Shown here: one piece after another, positions 16,973-28,784 of the stretch | Position numbering within the stretch: the stretch's first letter is position 1 | Layout of the letters: the number at the start of each line of letters is the position of its first letter | NCBI GenBank assembly: GCA_016713535.1 | Contig: JADJOY010000014.1 | Span: forward strand, 62,001-126,000 | Length of the DNA stretch: 64,000 nucleotides | Reading direction: 5' to 3' | Origin: Deltaproteobacteria bacterium | GTDB lineage: Bacteria > JADJOY01 | The notes under the pieces: generated by a model | Told to the model about the DNA's origin: nothing | What the model saw: only the letters and a program-made list of their open reading frames with translations | Database searches by the model: none | Made by a program: the position numbers and the translations under genes

Positions 16973-17920
16973 TCACGCGGAGCGGGACCGATGCGCCTCG
17001 AGCCAGCGCGCGAGGACCGGCCACACCTCCGCGGCGGCTTCCTTGCTCACCACCATGTCGACGTGCCCGTAGTCCCGCGTGTAGCCCCCGTTCCGGCCGA
17101 GCGTGACGAACGTCTTGTCGCCGCCGCCGCTCGCGTCGAGCAGCGCGCGGCAGCCGCCGGGTGGATCGGCCTGGTCGGCAGCGCCCGCGAACGCGATCAG
17201 CGGCACGTCCACCGCGCCGAGCCCGCGTCGATAGTCGAACCCGGTGCTGCTCGCCCACCGGCCGCGCCAGCCCTTCCAGCGCAGGAACTCGATCATCTCG
17301 CCGGCCGGCTCGACCTCGGGGCCGAGGCCGAGGCGAGGTGCAGGAAAGTGCCCCGTCACGCGGAGCGCCGCGGCGAGCACGCTCGTCACGCCCGGCACGC
17401 GCAGGAACCGCTCACCGTCGCGGATCTGCGAGCCGAAGGTCGCGACTCCCGCGACGCGCCTGGCGTCGAGCCACCCCGCCGAGAGCGCGCCGAGCGTGTA
17501 GAGGCCGCCGGCCGAGTGGCCCACCCAGAACGTGGGGCGGCCCGTCGCGGCGTCGACGTGGCGCTGCGCGGCGGCGAGATCGAGGCGCATGTGGTCCTCG
17601 GCGGTGATCGCGGCGAAGCGAGGTCCCTTGGGCGAGAGCCCGTGACCGCGTAGCTCGAGCACCCAGCCGTCGAAGCCGTGCTCGGCGAGAAACGGCGCCA
17701 CACCGAGGCCCTTCGGCGACACCCAGAAGTTTCGCCGCGCGTAGCTGCCGTGGACGAACACCACCGGCGTCGCGTGGGGAGCCAAGGTGACCGGCGGCAC
17801 GCGGGTGAGGGCGAGCTCGACGTCGTCCCCGGCACGGATGCGGTGGACCTCGGCCCGCACCGCGCCGATGGTCTCGGGCTCGATCGTCGGGTGCTCGCCA
17901 GCGGGCGTCGCCGAGGTCAT
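16973..17920 (-). CDS. Alpha/beta hydrolase
   Basis: 315 residues with an alpha/beta-hydrolase core. PVVFVHGSYARRNFW carries the oxyanion-hole HG; ELRGHGLSPKGP follows; the nucleophile elbow is GHSAG with Ser136; the acid is probably the Asp in FAGAADQADPP; and the catalytic His lies in YGHVDMV. No signal peptide, so cytoplasmic. The sequence resembles esterase/lipase-type hydrolases that accompany polyhydroxyalkanoate or lipid metabolism, but the substrate is unknown. The ATG overlaps the stop of the SDR gene (ATGA), so the two are co-translated. The C-terminus abuts a palindromic element. Confidence 0.85.
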   Translation of the reverse strand: MTSATPAGEHPTIEPETIGAVRAEVHRIRAGDDVELALTRVPPVTLAPHATPVVFVHGSYARRNFWVSPKGLGVAPFLAEHGFDGWVLELRGHGLSPKGPRFAAITAEDHMRLDLAAAQRHVDAATGRPTFWVGHSAGGLYTLGALSAGWLDARRVAGVATFGSQIRDGERFLRVPGVTSVLAAALRVTGHFPAPRLGLGPEVEPAGEMIEFLRWKGWRGRWASSTGFDYRRGLGAVDVPLIAFAGAADQADPPGGCRALLDASGGGDKTFVTLGRNGGYTRDYGHVDMVVSKEAAAEVWPVLARWLEAHRSRSA

Positions 17921-18851
17921 CGATCGTCGCCTTCGCTCGTGTCCCCGGCGCCGCTCGCGCTGGCCACCGGTGCGGTCTCACCGAGGAGATCGGGGTCGAA
18001 GCCGGTGAGCTCGCAGCACAGGATCCACAGCCGCCGGCGATCGCCGCGCTTCTCGTGGGTCCACGGCACCAGTTGAGTGGCGCGAGGCGCGCGATCGAAC
18101 CAGAAGAGCCGGCCCACCCCGGGTGCATCGCGGCGAAGGTCACGCCGGTGCCGGCGAGGCGCCGCGCCCACGTCTCGTTGAGCACCACCTCGGCGCGCTT
18201 GGTGTTGGCGTAGGCGATCACGCCGTCGAAGGTGCGCTTGCGCCAGCCGAGGTCGTCGAGGTCGAGGCGCTGAGGGTACATCCCGCCCGAGGACACCGTG
18301 ATCACCCGCGCGCGTGGCGCGGCGCGCAGCTTGGGCAGGAGCAGCGCCGTGAGCAGGAACGGGCCCACGACGTTGGTGGCGAAGGCACGTTCGAGGCCGT
18401 CGCCGGTGAGCTCGCGTGCGTCGGGGAGCACGCCCGCGTTGTGAACCAGCACGTCGACCTGATCGGCGTCGAAGCGCGCGGCGAACGCGCGCACGTCGGT
18501 GAGCTCGGCGACGTCGACGATCGCCAGCTTCACGTCTCGGTTCCCGCTCGCGCGCTCGATCGCCACGCGCGCCGCCTCGCCGCGCTCCGGGTTCCTGCAC
18601 AGCATCGAGACGCGCGCGCCGCGGTGGGCGAGGGCGAGCGCGGTCTCGTAGCCGATGCCCGAGTTGGCGCCCGTGACCAGGCACACCCGTCCGGCGAGAG
18701 CGACGTCGAGATCGCGGGGCTCGAACCCGAGGGCATGCCGCTCGAAGCCGGTGCGATCGAACGACAGCAGGATGGTGGGATCGAGCACCGCGCTCGCGGC
18801 GCGACTCCACAGGCGGGTCAGCGCGCCCGCGCGTTTCCTCGGAGCGGTCAT
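17917..18851 (-). pseudogene. Short-chain dehydrogenase (DHRS12-like), internal deletion with frame change
   Basis: The N-terminal 225 residues are a good SDR: VCLVTGANSGIGYETALAL (TGxxxGxG), LVHNAGVLPD (NAG), VITVSSGGMYP (catalytic Ser), and YANTKRAEV (YxxxK). After FAAMHPGW the reading frame changes. A plausible C-terminus continues in another frame with LFWFDRAPRATQLVPWTHEK and ELTGFDPDLLGE, ending at 17917. Family members normally have about 60 residues between these blocks (the 'DTPGVRTSLP...' region), and these are missing. The junction is near 18110-18125. This is either a real deletion or an assembly collapse. If real, the protein would be inactive or truncated. Coupled to the hydrolase downstream. 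Confidence 0.75.
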
Positions 18852-18987
18852 GGCCGCGAAGAATAGCGCGCCGTCGCCGGCGCGATCGGTGGCGCCACCG
18901 GCGCCGCGATCGGCACGATCTGCGCTGCGCGCCCGCGCGGGAAGGAGCTAGATTCGCCGATCGACCGAGATGCCGAGGAGCGCAAGC

Positions 18988-20010
18988 ATGATCACGATCG
19001 CGCTGGACGCGATGGGCCCGGACGCGGGCCCCGCGGTGGTGGTGGAGGGCGCGGCGCAGGTGAGCCGCGAGGAGGCACCGATCCGCACCTTGCTGGTGGG
19101 GGATCGCGACCAGATCGTCCCGCTGCTCAAGCGCCAGTCGTACGACCCGCAGCGCCTCGAGGTGGTTCACTGCACCGACTGGGTGCGCCAGGACGAGAAG
19201 CCGGGCCCGGCGCTCGACGCGCGCCCGCAGTGCTCGGCGCTGGTCGCCGCCGAGATCGTCGGGCGGGGCGACGCCGACGCGCTGGTGGGCGCGGGCAGCA
19301 CGGGTGCCTTGATCCTCTCCGCGTCGCGGAAGCTCGAGCGGGTCGAGGGTGTGCGGCGCTGCGCCCTCGCCACCGTCCATCCCACCGAGCAGCAGCACGG
19401 CCCCCACGACGACCCGTTCGCGCTCATGCTCGACGTCGGCGCGACCCTCACCGTGGACGCCGAGGATCTGGTGAGCTTCGCGGTCATGGGCTCCGCCTAT
19501 TCGCGCATCATCTCGTCGATCGAGCAGCCGCGCGTGGCGCTGCTCTCGAACGGCACCGAGCCGACCAAGGGCACGCCCGCGATCGTCGAGGCACATCGCC
19601 TGCTCTCCGAGATGCCGGGGATCAACTTCGTCGGCAACGTGGAAGGCCTGGACATCCCGCGCGGCACCGTCGATGTCGTGGTGTGCGAGGGCTTCCTCGG
19701 GAACGTGGTGCTCAAGATGCTCGAGGGCGTCTCGGAGGTGGTGTCGGACATCGCCAAGGACGCGTACGCCCGCAAGTTCCTGTGGAAGCTCGGCCTCATG
19801 ATGCTCTCGGAGGGCATCCGCCAGATCCGCACCATGACCGACTGGCGGCAGTACGGCGGGGCGCCGGTGCTCGGCTTCACACGACCGGTCATCAAGGCCC
19901 ACGGCCGCTCGAACGCATGGGCGATCCGCAACGCCATCCGCGTCGCGCGCAAGACCGTCGAGAGGGACCTCGCGGGAGCGATCCGCGCGGGTCTCGCAGG
20001 CGGCGGGTGA
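18988..20010 (+). CDS. plsX: Phosphate acyltransferase PlsX
   Basis: 340 residues, the usual PlsX length. PlsX converts acyl-ACP and phosphate to acyl-phosphate, the donor for PlsY in phospholipid synthesis; it is a peripheral membrane enzyme. The family opening ITIALDAMGPDAGPAVVVEG is present, followed by LVGDRDQIVPLL, DALVGAGSTGALILSASRKL, PFALMLDVGATLTVDAEDLV, RVALLSNGTEPTKGT, and FVGNVEGLDIPRG with VVCEGFLGNVVLKMLEG. Start ATG 18988 with GAGGAG about 7 bases upstream; an ATG six codons earlier is less likely. Unlike the common rpmF-plsX-fabH arrangement, it stands alone here. Confidence 0.95.
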   Translation: MITIALDAMGPDAGPAVVVEGAAQVSREEAPIRTLLVGDRDQIVPLLKRQSYDPQRLEVVHCTDWVRQDEKPGPALDARPQCSALVAAEIVGRGDADALVGAGSTGALILSASRKLERVEGVRRCALATVHPTEQQHGPHDDPFALMLDVGATLTVDAEDLVSFAVMGSAYSRIISSIEQPRVALLSNGTEPTKGTPAIVEAHRLLSEMPGINFVGNVEGLDIPRGTVDVVVCEGFLGNVVLKMLEGVSEVVSDIAKDAYARKFLWKLGLMMLSEGIRQIRTMTDWRQYGGAPVLGFTRPVIKAHGRSNAWAIRNAIRVARKTVERDLAGAIRAGLAGGG

Positions 20011-20170
20011 GGTCGGGGCCGCGCAGCGTGGGCTCGGCCTTGCGGACGCCGCCCCTTCCAGGGAAATTGTCCCCTCCCCGGCGGCCTCCGCGGGGACGGT
20101 AACCGCTCCATCCCGCGATCCGCGCTGAGCGTCCGCTCGCCACGCGATCGCGCCACGAAAGAGAACCTCG

Positions 20171-21568
20171 ATGACCGATTCCGTGAGCAAGGCGCTGGCG
20201 CACCTGGATGCGCGGTGGGACGAGTACCTCGGACAGCTCGTCGAGCTGTCGCGGATCCCGAGTGTCTCGGCCGAGCCGTCCCCGAGCGCGGGCGTGAACG
20301 CCAGCGCGCGCAAGGTCTGCGATCTGATGACCGCGGCGGGTCTCGAGAGCTGCCGGGTGATCGAGTTCCCCGGCGGCCACCCATACGTGTACGGCGAGTG
20401 GCTGCACGCCCCCGGAGCCCCGACGGTGCTCCTCTACGGACACCATGACGTCCAGCCGCCCGGCCGGCCCGAGAAGTGGAAGACCCCCGCCTTCGAGCCG
20501 ACGGTGCGCGACGACGGCCGCCTCTATGGCCGAGGCGTGGTCGACGACAAGGCCGGTGTCATGGTGCACGTCGCGGCGTGCGCCTCCTACCTGCAGAGCG
20601 GCGGCAAGCTGCCCGTCAACGTGAAGTTCATCGTCGAGGGTGAGGAGGAGACCGGCTCGAGCTCGCTCGAGGCGTTCCTGCGCGAGTACCGCGAGCAGCT
20701 CGCCGCCGACGTCATCGTCCTCACCGACACCTCGAACTACGACGCCGGCATCCCGTCCATCACCTACGCGCTGCGCGGCATCGTCGGCATCCGCGTCGAG
20801 GTGCAGGCCCTCGACCACCCGGTCCACAGCGGCATGTGGGGCGGGCCGGTGCCCGATCCCGTCATCGCGCTGTGCAAGGCGATCGGCGACCTCGTCAACG
20901 ACGAGGGCATCCTCAACCTGCCGGTCTGGGCCGACGTCCGTCCGCTCGCGATCAAGGACCGCGAAGCGTTGACGGCGTTGCCGTTCAGCGAGAAGCAGTT
21001 CCGCGAGCAAGTCGGCCTCGTGGAAGGCGCGACACTCATCGGCGACCAGCGCATGCCGGTGTGGGGGCGCGTGTGGCGCCAGCCGGCGGTCACGGTGCTG
21101 GCCTTCGAGGCGCGTCCGTTCGAGGGCTCGACCAACCAGATCATCGAGAGCGCGCGGGCGCGCATCTCGGTGCGGATCGTGCCCGACCAGGACCCGCAGA
21201 AGATCCAGGACGCCATGGTCCGGCACTTCGAGATGCGCGTGCCGTGGGGGCTCAAGGTGACCGTCGAGCGCGAGCACGCGGCGAGCTGGTGGATGACCGA
21301 TCCCAAGGGCCCGGCGTTCGAGGCCGCCTCGCGCGCCATGACCAAGGCGTTCGACCACGAGTGCGTGTTCATCGGCTGCGGCGGCTCGATCCCGTTCGTC
21401 GACCCGTTCGCGAAGGTGCTGGGCGGGGTGCCGGCGCTGCTCATGGGTCTCGAGGACCCGCCCTGCAACGCGCACTCGGAGAACGAGTCGCTCAACATCG
21501 ACGACTGGAAGAAGGGCACGCGCGCCGCGGTCTACCTCTACGACGAGCTGTCGCGGCTCCCCCGCTGA
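20171..21568 (+). CDS. M20-family dipeptidase (CNDP-like)
   Basis: 465 residues, a metal-dependent M20 peptidase of the dipeptidase/acetylornithine-deacetylase type. Motifs: LLYGHHDVQPPG (metal His and Asp), GRGVVDDKAGVM (bridging Asp), FIVEGEEETGS (catalytic Glu-Glu pair), VLTDTSNYD, and FEGSTNQII in the lid domain. The C-terminal metal His is in NAHSENESLNIDDW. All catalytic and metal residues are present. The protein hydrolyses dipeptides or N-acyl amino acids; which is not known. Cytoplasmic. Its 160-base upstream gap contains a C/G-rich inverted repeat (GTCCCC...GGGGAC, 20074-20097) but no clear promoter. Confidence 0.93.
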   Translation: MTDSVSKALAHLDARWDEYLGQLVELSRIPSVSAEPSPSAGVNASARKVCDLMTAAGLESCRVIEFPGGHPYVYGEWLHAPGAPTVLLYGHHDVQPPGRPEKWKTPAFEPTVRDDGRLYGRGVVDDKAGVMVHVAACASYLQSGGKLPVNVKFIVEGEEETGSSSLEAFLREYREQLAADVIVLTDTSNYDAGIPSITYALRGIVGIRVEVQALDHPVHSGMWGGPVPDPVIALCKAIGDLVNDEGILNLPVWADVRPLAIKDREALTALPFSEKQFREQVGLVEGATLIGDQRMPVWGRVWRQPAVTVLAFEARPFEGSTNQIIESARARISVRIVPDQDPQKIQDAMVRHFEMRVPWGLKVTVEREHAASWWMTDPKGPAFEAASRAMTKAFDHECVFIGCGGSIPFVDPFAKVLGGVPALLMGLEDPPCNAHSENESLNIDDWKKGTRAAVYLYDELSRLPR

Positions 21569-21598
21569 CCGCTCGAGGGCGCCGCGTCGCCGGCGCCG

Positions 21599-21632
21599 AG
21601 GTCTGGAGGGCTCCGCTCCAGCGGCGGCGCCG
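21599..21632. repeat. 'GTCTGGAGGG' palindromic module
   Basis: GGTCTGGAGGGCTCCGCTCC followed by AGCGGCGGCGCC. Its arms are CTGGAG (21603-21608) and CTCCAG (21616-21621). The same GGTCTGGA(A/G)GG(C/G) start is found at 33027, 42227, 48894 and 60390 in other copies of the family. It sits directly upstream of the GNAT start. Confidence 0.5.
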
Positions 21633-21639
21633 CAGCAAC

Positions 21640-22158
21640 GTGTCCCCGAGCGTCCCCTCGATCACGCTGCGCCGCCTGACGGGCACACCCGACGAGCTCG
21701 CCGCGCTGCAGCGGGTGCTCGAGAGCGCGCCGACCTACCACGAGCGCATCCAGGGGGCGCCGGCGGGAACGCACGAGGCCGAGAGCACCCTCGCGGAGCT
21801 GCCTCCCGGCAAGACCCTCGACGACAAGTTCGTGTTCGGGATCTACGCGGGCGCGGAGATGGTGGGCTGCGCCGACGTGATCCGCGGCTGGCCGGACGCC
21901 GAGACCGCGATCGTGGGGCTCCTGCTCTTCGCCGAGCGCCACCACCGCCAGGGCTACGGCACTCGAGCCCAGGTCGAGATCGAGCGCATCGCGCGCGGCT
22001 GGGGCATGTCGCGGATGCGGCTCGGGGTGCTGGCGGCCAACGCCGAGGTGCTGCCCTTCTGGGAAGGTCGCGGCTTCGCCCTGAACGGCGAGCGCAAGCC
22101 GCACCGCGCCGGGCTCGTCACGTCCGAGATCTGGGTGCTCGAGAAGTCCATCGCTTGA
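21640..22158 (+). CDS. GNAT-family N-acetyltransferase
   Basis: 172 residues with a GNAT fold: FVFGIYAGAEMVGCADVIRG (strands 2-4), then the acetyl-CoA loop LLLFAERHHRQGYGTRAQVE (R/Q-x-x-G-x-G/A as RQGYGT), and the C-terminal LGVLAANAEVLPFWEGRGFA. The substrate is unknown. The GTG at 21640 is the first good start after the upstream repeat, but no convincing ribosome-binding site precedes it, so the start is uncertain. Tail-to-tail with the hybrid histidine kinase, only 7 bases apart. Confidence 0.82.
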   Translation: MSPSVPSITLRRLTGTPDELAALQRVLESAPTYHERIQGAPAGTHEAESTLAELPPGKTLDDKFVFGIYAGAEMVGCADVIRGWPDAETAIVGLLLFAERHHRQGYGTRAQVEIERIARGWGMSRMRLGVLAANAEVLPFWEGRGFALNGERKPHRAGLVTSEIWVLEKSIA

Positions 22159-22165
22159 TCCGGGC

Positions 22166-24422
22166 TCAGCTCGCTCGGCTCTCCAGGATCCTGCCGAGCA
22201 GCTCGCGCAGCGTTTGCAGGCCGTAGGGCTTCGCGATCGCGTCGCGGAAGCCGAGGTCTGCGGCGCGCGCCATGCTGCCGTCGTTGCCATAACCGCTGGC
22301 AACGACGGCGGTCACGTCGGGGTCGATCGCACGCAGGTTGCGCAGCGTCTCCAGGCCGCCCATTCCGCCGGGAACCGTCAGATCGAGAATCACCAGCGCA
22401 TAGGGTCGACCAGAGGCGATCGCCTCCTGATACCGCGTCACCGCTTCGGTCCCGTCCGCTACGGCATCGGTCAGGTAGCCGAGGCGCCCAAGGGTCCGCT
22501 GGGTCGCGGTCCGCACCAGGGCGTCGTCGTCCATGAGCAGTACACGCGTCGTCGCGGTCGTGGCGGCGGAAGGGACGCCGCCGACGACGCGCGGCTGGCC
22601 CGCAGGCGGCCGTGCGTCCTCGCTCGGCGCGTCGCCGGCCACCGGCAAGAGGAAGCGCACCCGGGTTCCCCGGCCCGGCTTGGACTCGATCTCCAGATGG
22701 CCTTCGTGGCGCTTGACGATGGTGAATGCGATCGAGAGACCGAGCCCGTGCAGGCCCGGATGAGATCCTCCGAACGGATCGAGGACGTGAGGCAGCAGCT
22801 CGGGCGGGATCCCCGTGCCGGAATCCGCCACCGTCACCGCCACGTACTCGCCTGGCTCCAGCGGCGAGGGCTCCCCGCTCGCGATCCGGACCGACTGCAT
22901 GCCGACGTCGATGGTGCCGCCGCTGGGCATGGCCTGGATCGAATTCGAGATCAGGTTCTTCACGACCTGAGCGATCTGTCCGGAATCCGCTCGCACCAGC
23001 GGCAGCTCGGGGGCGATGGGGTGGCGGACGGTCACCGGTCGAGTCGCATCGCGCAGCGCCTCGTCGACCGCCTGCCGCACCAGCGGTTCGATCGCGACCG
23101 GAACCCGGATCGGTGCCCCACCCTTGGCGAACGTGAGAAGCCGGGCGGTCAGGCCGCGAGCGCCGAGCAGCGCGCTTTCGGCATCCCTCAGCACCTCGGG
23201 GGGCTCCCCGCCGTTTCCCGCCAGCGACCGCGCGATCGACAGGTTCCCAGAGCCCGGCTTGCAGCACGTTGTTGAAGTTGTGGGCGATCCCCGCGGCGAG
23301 CAGCCCCAGCGACTCGAGGCGCCGGGTGCGCTGGAGCTCCTGCTCGATACGCTCCTGTCGCGTCACGTCGCGCATCACCAGTACGGCGCCTTCGATGGCA
23401 CCGCCCGGATGCCGGATCGCGGAGCCGGTGACGAGGACGCTGAGCGGCGGAAGGTCCGGGCGCAGGAGCTGCGCCCGAAGGGATGGCTGGTGCGAGCGGT
23501 CGCCGCCGAGCAGCGCCTTCACCAGGCCACCCGCCACCAGCGGGGCGAATCCACCTTCGGCCTCGAACGTCAGGATCTGATCCGCGAGGCATCCGCGCAG
23601 CTCACCTTCGGTGCGGTGCAGCATCGACTCCGCCGCGTGGTTGGCGAGGACGATGCGACCGGCGCGATCGGTGCTGACGATGCCCTCGCCGACGCTGCGC
23701 AACGTGGTCGCGAGCCGCTCGCTCTCGTGGTCGAGCGCCGCTTCGGCTTGCTTGCGCACCAGGGTGCTGCCCACCACCTGGGCGAACACCTCGATGGCCT
23801 GCGCGAAGTCGAGGTCCTGGCCCAGCGGGAACAGCACGACGGCCCCCCCCAGCACCTGGCCGCGGTGCGTGAGGCCGATCCCGTAGATCGGACCGACTCC
23901 CACCACGCGCTCGAGCTGGTTGCAGAGCCACGCCGGGAATCGCCCGAGCATCAGGTCGTGGATCCCCTCGATCGGGACGAGCCGTCCGCGCCAGAGCTTC
24001 TCCCGCCACTCCTCCGTGAGGTTCATCTCCGAGCCGACCGGGTCGTAGCCGAAGAGCCGCCTGGCCAGGTCCAGGTGCGCGGTCTCGGAGTGGATGGCCT
24101 CGGTGCGGAGCAGGTTCGTCGAGGCGTCGAAGGTGTTGATGATGGCGGCCTTGGCCTCGGCGAGCTGGGCGAGTCGCTGCGCCACCAGAGCGAAGTCGAG
24201 CTGGCCGAGAGGTGCCTCCTGGAGGAACGTCGTGAGGTCCGTGAGCTCGTCCAGCTTCTCGATCAGCCGTTCGGCCGACGGCAGCGGGCGCGCGCGAGTG
24301 GAGGAGAGCCGGTGTCCAGTCGAGCTCGGGCCGGTGGTGTTGGCGCGACGGGTCACGGAAGGCGTCGGTGTCGGTAACCGCAATGGGGAGGTCGTGGCGC
24401 CAAGTCGTGTCTCGCACGACAC
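22166..24422 (-). CDS. Hybrid histidine kinase, GAF-PAS-HisKA-HATPase-REC (one apparent frameshift)
   Basis: About 752 residues when a single extra base near 23250 is removed. Order: GAF-like region (about 70-225), PAS (about 232-355: LRSVGEGIVSTDRAGRIVLA), HisKA with His381 in GIAHNFNNVL, and HATPase_c with the N box NLISNSIQAMPSGG. These are followed by DSGTGIPPE and HGLGLSIAFTIV, then a C-terminal receiver (RVLLMDDDALVRTATQ, VILDLTVPGGMGG, AKPYG). The 'AHNFNNVL' type belongs to the group with an Asn/Asp-Phe-Asn-Asn-Leu motif. No membrane segments, so a cytosolic sensor. The shift falls after the HNFNNVLQAGL block, and the new frame continues sensibly (NLSIARSLAGNGGEPPEVL). Its partner regulator is not in the neighbourhood. 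Confidence 0.88.
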
Positions 24423-24634
24423 GAAGGCTGCGATCCCCGGTGATCATTGCAAGTCGTGCACCATGGCCCACGCCGGTGGTCGCCGGCGGGTCGTGATGAA
24501 GCAGTCGCCGACACGAGCTCTCGGGACGTCGACCGAGAGCCTCGGTGACTGCCTCGACGGAGCGACGACGCCGGGTGCGCCAGGTCCCGCGGGAACCAGG
24601 CAAATCCGTCCTTGCCGGGCGCGCCGGCTGGCGC

Positions 24635-26440
<1,806 letters not shown>

Positions 26441-26588
26441 GCGAGCGGACGGGGAGAGGCGGCGCGGGCCGGACGGATCACGGAGCGCCGGGGCAAACGC
26501 ATGTTGTACCGCGCATTCGAGGAGATGTCTTGGGCCACGCGAGGCGCGCGACCCGCCCCGCCGGCTGCTCTCGCATCGCGGAGAACGA

Positions 26589-26617
26589 GGAGGGGCGGAG
26601 ACCGTGCGCGCCCCTCC
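26589..26617. terminator. Hairpin downstream of the chemoreceptor gene
   Basis: GGAGGGGCG (26589-26597) pairs perfectly with CGCCCCTCC (26609-26617) around an 11-base loop. It lies 34 bases past the stop of the minus-strand chemoreceptor gene and 149 bases before lepA. No T-tract follows, so it may be factor-dependent or only a repeat-like hairpin. Confidence 0.4.
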
Positions 26618-26650
26618 GAGCGTGCGTGAAGCGCTCGCCGCCTCGATCCG

Positions 26651-28315
26651 TCAGTGCACGTGGGCCGGGCCGGCGTAGCCGCGCCCGTGGCCGCCGCCGT
26701 TGATGCGGAATCGGCTCACCACGCCGTTGAGCTCGGCGGCCATGCGGGCGAGCTCACCGGAGGCCTGCTGGGTGTGCTGGGCGCCGCTCGAGGTGCTCTG
26801 CGCGGCACTCGCCACTCCGGTGATGTTGCTCGCGATGTCGCCCGAGCCCTTGGCTGCCTCGGCGACGTTGCGGCCGATCTCGGCGGTGGTGGCGGCCTGC
26901 TCCTCGACGGCGCTGGCGATGGTGCCGTTGATGTCGGTGATGCGCTTGACCACGCCGGTGATCTGTCCGATCGAGTCGACGGCGCCCTGAGTGTCCATGC
27001 GGATCTGCTCGATCTTGTGGCCGACGTCCTCGGTGGCGCGCGCCGTGCCCTTGGCGAGCTCCTTGACCTCGTTGGCGACCACGGCGAAGCCCTTGCCGGC
27101 GTCGCCGGCGCGCGCGGCCTCGATGGTGGCGTTGAGCGCCAGCAGGTTGGTCTGTTCAGCGATCTCGGTGATGACCTTGAGGATCTCGCCGATCTCCTGC
27201 GACGAGTGGTTGAGCTTGACGACCGTGTCGCTGGCCTGGCTCGCGACCTCGGCCGCCTCGTGGGCCACCTTGGCGGCCTGGGAAGCCTCGCGGGCGATCT
27301 CGCGGATCGAGGCGCCCATCTCTTCCGTGCCGGTGGCGACGGTCGTCACGTTGCTCGAGACCTGGGTCGCGGCGGCGGACACCACGCCGGCCTGGGCGCT
27401 GGTCTCCTCGGCGTTGGCGCCGAGCTGAGTCGCGACCGAGGACAGCTCCTCGGCGGCGGCGGAGAGCGCCTGGGTGTTGCGGGTGATGGCCTGCATGCTC
27501 TCGGCCACGGCGTCGAGCGCAAGGTTGAGCGCCGCGCTCATCCGGCCCACCTCGTCGTGACTGGCGACGTCGACCCGCTGGGTCAGGTCACCCTGGCCGA
27601 ACGCCTCGACCACCATCAGGACCCGCCCGATGGGGCCCGATACGTTGCGCGCCGAGAGGAAGCCGAGGACGGCCGCCGCCAGCGCGGCGGCCGCGAGCAG
27701 CGCGGCGACGAGCTGGATCCCGTGCCTGCCGTCGACCTCGGCGCGCTCCACGATTTGCTTCGCCGACCCGTCGATCGCGCCGCGCAGCTCTTCCAGCGCG
27801 TCGAGAACGGGCTCGCTCGCGTGCTTCAGGTCGGATTTCACGTAAGCGATCGCCCGCTTCACGCCCGCGTCGCTCGTGTCCTTGCCGTATTCGATCGCTT
27901 GGTCTCGGACCGGGGCGTACTTGGCTCGCGCGTCCTCGTACTTCTCGAACGCGACCTTCGCCGCGCCGTCCGGAAGCGACCTCGAGATCTCGTCGTGGAG
28001 ACCCTCGTTGCTCTTGATGAGTCGCTGGATCTCCTCGAGCCCGGCCTTCAGCTCCTGATCGTTCTCCGCGGTCGCGAGGTCGCGCAAGGTGATCTGCGCG
28101 TGCGCGAAGTTGTAGGCGAGGTCTCCGGCTTTCGTGATCGGCACGATCCCGCTGGTGTCGAGGTCGGCGACGGCGTCCTCGAGCGTGTGGATCTCGCGGA
28201 TCGCGACCCCGCCCACTCCGCAGGTGAGCAGCACGACCGCTCCGAAGCCGATCAGCAGCTTGGCCTGGATGCCCAGGCTGCCGAACCTGCCGACGACTCC
28301 TTTGCGTACGCTCAT
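26651..28315 (-). CDS. Methyl-accepting chemotaxis protein
   Basis: 554 residues. TM1 at about 17-39 ([20 protein letters not shown]), a periplasmic four-helix-bundle type sensor (about 40-190, with [19 protein letters not shown]), TM2 (about 195-220), HAMP, and a cytoplasmic signalling domain. The highly conserved hairpin tip [20 protein letters not shown], then [18 protein letters not shown], is intact. The C-terminus ends [15 protein letters not shown], without an NWETF pentapeptide, so CheR/CheB docking would rely on other means. The start is ATG 28315 with GAGGCGAG upstream. No che genes are nearby. Confidence 0.95.
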   Translation of the reverse strand: MSVRKGVVGRFGSLGIQAKLLIGFGAVVLLTCGVGGVAIREIHTLEDAVADLDTSGIVPITKAGDLAYNFAHAQITLRDLATAENDQELKAGLEEIQRLIKSNEGLHDEISRSLPDGAAKVAFEKYEDARAKYAPVRDQAIEYGKDTSDAGVKRAIAYVKSDLKHASEPVLDALEELRGAIDGSAKQIVERAEVDGRHGIQLVAALLAAAALAAAVLGFLSARNVSGPIGRVLMVVEAFGQGDLTQRVDVASHDEVGRMSAALNLALDAVAESMQAITRNTQALSAAAEELSSVATQLGANAEETSAQAGVVSAAATQVSSNVTTVATGTEEMGASIREIAREASQAAKVAHEAAEVASQASDTVVKLNHSSQEIGEILKVITEIAEQTNLLALNATIEAARAGDAGKGFAVVANEVKELAKGTARATEDVGHKIEQIRMDTQGAVDSIGQITGVVKRITDINGTIASAVEEQAATTAEIGRNVAEAAKGSGDIASNITGVASAAQSTSSGAQHTQQASGELARMAAELNGVVSRFRINGGGHGRGYAGPAHVH

Positions 28316-28784
28316 GAGCTCGCCTCGTTTCTCTGTCGCATTCGTGTGGAACGTCGCTCGAGTGGAAACGTGATCCGGAGCCGCAGCACGCGACCGTGTC
28401 CGGGTTGGACCGGGGCGCGCGTCGCTCTCGCCGGGGCGTAGCCCGGCTCCGCAGGGACCTCGAGGGCGCGCCCGCGTCGCGAGCGCTCGGCTCCTCGGAA
28501 CTGCAGGAGGCACGCCGGTTTAGCGGTGTGTGAGGGGGCTCACGGACCGCCGCCGGCGGTCACCGGGAGCGTTCGCGGCGGCGTTGCTGCCGAACTCGAT
28601 TAGGTGAATGAATCCGCCGGCCCGGCTCGCGCGCGAGGTGCACGCCCGCGCGCCGCGTCGCGCGACCGCCCGGGCCGGCTCGCAGCCGGGTGGGGAAAGC
28701 TGCCGTGGGGGCGGAAGAACCTTCCAGGTCGCGACGTGGCGGCTCGATGCCGCCGCGGGCCCGGGTCCGCCGGCGACCGTTCCG
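28316..28784. other. 469-base intergenic region between chemoreceptor and moaA
   Basis: Both flanking genes are on the minus strand, so this region is the chemoreceptor's upstream region. It contains several GC-rich inverted repeats, for example GTGAGGGGGCTCAC near 28531-28544, and a comparatively A/T-rich patch, CTCGATTAGGTGAATGAATC, around 28596. I could not match a molybdenum-cofactor, c-di-GMP or other riboswitch, nor a convincing promoter. No open frame here has gene-like composition. Confidence 0.4.

Noticed and set aside
20069-20098. Rho-independent terminator after plsX
   Set aside because: A GTCCCC/GGGGAC pairing exists but the stem is interrupted and no T-tract follows, so I did not list it as a terminator.
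28316-28784. Molybdenum-cofactor or c-di-GMP riboswitch near moaA and the chemoreceptor
   Set aside because: The gap lies downstream of moaA, not upstream, and no conserved riboswitch core was found.
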